A DNA stretch of 64,000 nucleotides from Palaemon carinicauda (lineage: Eukaryota; Arthropoda; Malacostraca; Decapoda; Palaemonidae). A model generated the notes under the pieces. The model was not told the origin of the DNA. It worked only from the letters and a program-made list of their open reading frames with translations, and made no database searches. Below are positions 61,205 to 64,000 of the stretch, piece after piece. Numbering within the stretch: position 1 is the stretch's first letter; each line of letters begins with the position of its first letter. Position numbers and translations under genes: made by a program. The stretch spans positions 12,344,158-12,408,157 of the forward strand of contig NC_090744.1 in the NCBI RefSeq assembly GCF_036898095.1, read 5' to 3'.

Positions 61205-61914
61205 TATAATTATTATTATTACTAGCTAAGCTACAACCCCAGTTGGAAAAGCAAGATGCTATAATCCCAAGGACTCCAACAAGGAAAAATCGCCCACTGA
61301 GGAAAGAAATAAGGATATAAAGAAACGATATACTAAGTAATGAAAATTTAAAATCAAATATTTTAAAAACATTAACAACATAAAGACAGATATTTGTATA
61401 TAAACTATAAAAGGACTTATATATGTAAGCCTGTTCAACATAAAAAACATTTGTTCCAACTTTGAACTTTGAAGTTCTACTGATTCAACCACCCGAATAG
61501 GAAGATCATTCCACAACTTGGTCACAGCTGGAATAAAACTTCTAGAATACTGTGTAGTATTGAGCCTCATGATGGAGAAGGCCTGGCTATTAGAATTAAC
61601 TGCCTGCCTAGTATTACAAACAGGATAGAATAGGACTATAAAAGGACTTATATATGTAAGCTGTTCAACATAAAAAACATTTGTTCCAACTTTGAACTTT
61701 TGAAGTTCTACTGATTCAACCACCCGAATAGGAAGATCATTCCACAACTTGGTCACAGCTGGAATAAAACTTCTAGAATACTGTGTAGTATTGAGCCTCA
61801 TGATGGAGAAGGCCTGGCTATTAGAATTAACTGCCTGCCTAGTATTACGAACAGGATAGAATAGTCCAGGGAGAGCTAAATGTAAAGGATGGTCAGAATT
61901 ATGAAAAATCTTTT
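61205..61914 (-). mobile_element. LINE ORF tail plus 3' UTR with 231-bp internal duplication
   Basis: On the minus strand the frame reads NTRQAVNSNSQAFSIMRLNT, SRSFIPAVTKLWNDLP and RVVESVELQ, the C-terminal tail common to arthropod LINE reverse transcriptases, and this block occurs twice in tandem (offset 231 bp: AAGGACTTAT at 61411 and 61642). A 3' UTR (CAACCCCAGTTGGAAAAGC on the plus strand) and an AAT-type tail near 61208 follow. The duplication probably arose after insertion. This copy shows the coding tail and 3' UTR of the family joined. Confidence 0.8.
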
Positions 61915-61920
61915 TCAACA

Positions 61921-61985
<65 letters not shown>

Positions 61986-62048
61986 ATATATATATATGCA
62001 TATATACTAAATTGTATATACAAATTTTCACATTTTTAGTATCCATAA

Positions 62049-62050
62049 TT

Positions 62051-62090
<40 letters not shown>
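62049..62090. repeat. (GA)n microsatellite
   Basis: About 20 GA units, next to the TA run at 61920-61998. Confidence 0.97.
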
Positions 62091-62092
<2 letters not shown>

Positions 62093-62268
62093 ACAAGCAT
62101 TTCTTGACTATGATCTTTCTATGTCAGTCGACACCCACAAATTTTCTCAGTTCGATAATCCATCGTTTTCTCTTCCTTCTCCTGCTTCTTTTATAATGTT
62201 AGGAACCCATTTTGTTATTCATGATGTCCGTTATCTGTCATTCTTATTATATGTCTTACCCCGTATAT

Positions 62269-62312
<44 letters not shown>

Positions 62313-62345
62313 TATATATATATATAATATATATATATATATATA

Positions 62346-63289
62346 CAAGAAGTAATGTATAAAACATATATTAAGATCAGTAACAAGACGAAGAGACTTT
62401 GCGCCCGATTTGAAATGCATGCTGATACACATATTTCCTTCGCCAGTAGGAAACACGTCCTCATTAGCCAAATGATGATGACATCACAATGACGTCATCA
62501 TAATCCTTTACCTAATTGATTAGAAAGTTCATGACGTAGAAGAAGCGAAAATTTCCCCTGGGAAAAGTTGTCAGACGAACTCACACTCAGTGTTCAGTGT
62601 TGTCGTTAATTTCGGTGATTTTCGTCATCATTACAGATTATTATGGGATAAAAACGTAATGAATAATAATATAAGTTTTAAATGATAATAAGAATTACCA
62701 GTTATTAAAAAATACGTTTATTTATAAGTGAATTCATAGCAAAAGCAATTTCTTTAGAAAGTTAAGAATCGAGAGGTGATCTTTATCATAGTTCTTGTCG
62801 TTTTTTCGTTATTATAACATGTCAATGTAAGTTAGAAACGTAATATAAAGAAAATGTAGACAAAGCAAGGTGTACGTTGTGTCAATACATCGGATATTTG
62901 TGAATTAGTTGTAAAATCTGAAACGGAAAGGGAATTAATATACACGATGCATGAGGTAGTGAGTGTGTGAGTGCTGAGGACACTCACTGTCACTGGTCCT
63001 ACGCCAGAGTCCTATTTCGTGCCACCGAAGGACCTATGTAGTCCTCAGACCCCCACAATTGCTTATTTCAATTTATTTTTAACAATTTTTTATTGAAACT
63101 GTTGTGAATGAATTAAAAGTGACGTTTGGCTTCGAGCTGCCTGTTTTTCTACATATATTAAGAGTGAGTAGCAGCCTAAAATGTCTTTTCTTTGATTTCC
63201 TTTACACCTATATAGATGTTCATGTGTTTTTTCATTTCTTTTGTTTAATAGATATGTAAGTGAACATGAGCATTACACTCACGTTCTTG

Positions 63290-63296
<7 letters not shown>
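62346..63296. other. Unassigned sequence
   Basis: About 950 bp with no supported gene, RNA or repeat. It is less repetitive than its surroundings, so a non-coding exon or promoter of a host gene cannot be excluded. Confidence 0.35.
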
Positions 63297-63329
<33 letters not shown>

Positions 63330-63339
63330 TCTGAGTGGG

Positions 63340-63557
63340 GATACCTTAACTTGGTTGTAAGGGTATGTGTTTCGTCATGATAAGCTAAGATGTACTAGTC
63401 AGGACCATCCACACTAGGTTGGTTTGCTGTGAGCGATCAGACAACATCTCACACCAGCGTGGTGATGAAAACTGGCCAAGCCCTGAGACATGAATAAGGA
63501 CATATCTGAGGCCTTTGTCCTGATAAGAGATTTTGACCATCATAATCGTCAACATTG

Positions 63558-63560
<3 letters not shown>
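63340..63560. repeat. Dispersed repeat fragment before (GA)n
   Basis: Contains GGTTTGCTGTGAGCGATCAG, related to the GTTTGCTGTGAGTGACCAGA at 60832, and ends in a (GA)n array (63558-63630). Possible SINE-like unit with microsatellite tail; type not established. Confidence 0.45.
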
Positions 63561-63633
<73 letters not shown>

Positions 63634-63769
63634 ATGTGGCTATGTGCCCTTGGTTAAAGTTACTGTTTTATTCACTTATTTGTTGTTCTGCTCTTTTTTA
63701 GACTAATGCGGTTCTTTGTCCTATATGTTATTCATTCCTAAAATCTTTCCTACTCAAATTCATGTACAG

Positions 63770-63770
<1 letters not shown>

Positions 63771-63815
<45 letters not shown>

Positions 63816-63925
63816 TTGTCCCCATACATCTAATTTGTATAAATTAATCCACGAAAGATAATAATTATGATAATAACACTCTTCCCCTTACACTAAATCC
63901 TTCTTTTGGCTATTAAAAAACACAC

Positions 63926-63993
<68 letters not shown>
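63771..63993. repeat. (CT)n and (GA)n microsatellites
   Basis: (CT)n at 63773-63815 and (GA)n at 63931-63992, separated by about 115 bp of plain sequence. Confidence 0.95.
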
Positions 63994-64000
63994 ACTGGCT

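Noticed and set aside
61915..62345. Tyr/Ile-rich ORFs
   Set aside because: They are translations of TA and GA microsatellites.

Overview
This is a repeat-dominated window from a eukaryotic nuclear genome, almost certainly a decapod crustacean. A palaemonid-type caridean shrimp is my best guess, by inference only. The basis is DIRS1-like retrotransposons (known to be widespread in decapods), long GA/CT, TA and AAT microsatellites, arthropod-type LINE tails and a tRNA-derived SINE. No host protein-coding gene could be supported. Two 500-N gaps (41346-41845, 58501-59000) show it is a draft scaffold. Layout: 1-3430 holds a 699-bp tandem duplication bounded by TTAA-flanked, piggyBac-like MITEs, followed by a 74-bp minisatellite. 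From 5242 to 37200 lie four near-full-length DIRS1-like tyrosine-recombinase retrotransposons, all coded on the minus strand: A (5242-12014), B (13333-19824), C (21254-27993) and D (30681-37200). They alternate between two subfamilies (A and C; B and D). Each has inverted terminal repeats (ITRs), an internal complementary region (ICR) equal to the reverse complement of the joined ends, and gag, RT-RNaseH-methyltransferase-like and tyrosine recombinase (YR) genes. Between and around them are LINE 3' ends with (AAT)n tails, SINEs and MITEs. From 30094 to 40066 a segmental duplication preserves the exact empty target site of element D. From 40069 to 46440 there are more MITEs, LINE tails and a dispersed repeat. 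From 46441 to 58500 is a decayed second retroelement whose arginine-rich gag repeats spawned a 6.7-kb array of 34-bp units; a 5S rRNA-like sequence lies inside its relic RT region. From 59001 to 64000 is microsatellite-rich sequence with LINE fragments. How the DIRS genes fit together: in all four copies gag and YR lie in the same reading frame, separated at a homologous position by TGA followed by CT (copy C also has a TAA four codons earlier). The YR frame then stays open for about 587 codons through the whole RT gene, which sits in the +1 frame. RT probably starts at an ATG inside the gag gene (present in B, C and D, lost in A). This conserved dual-frame layout, with possible TGA readthrough, is the most interesting thing here. 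Copy C (identical ITRs, all ORFs open, RT ATG present) is the best candidate for recent activity; copy D has an extra premature TGA in gag.
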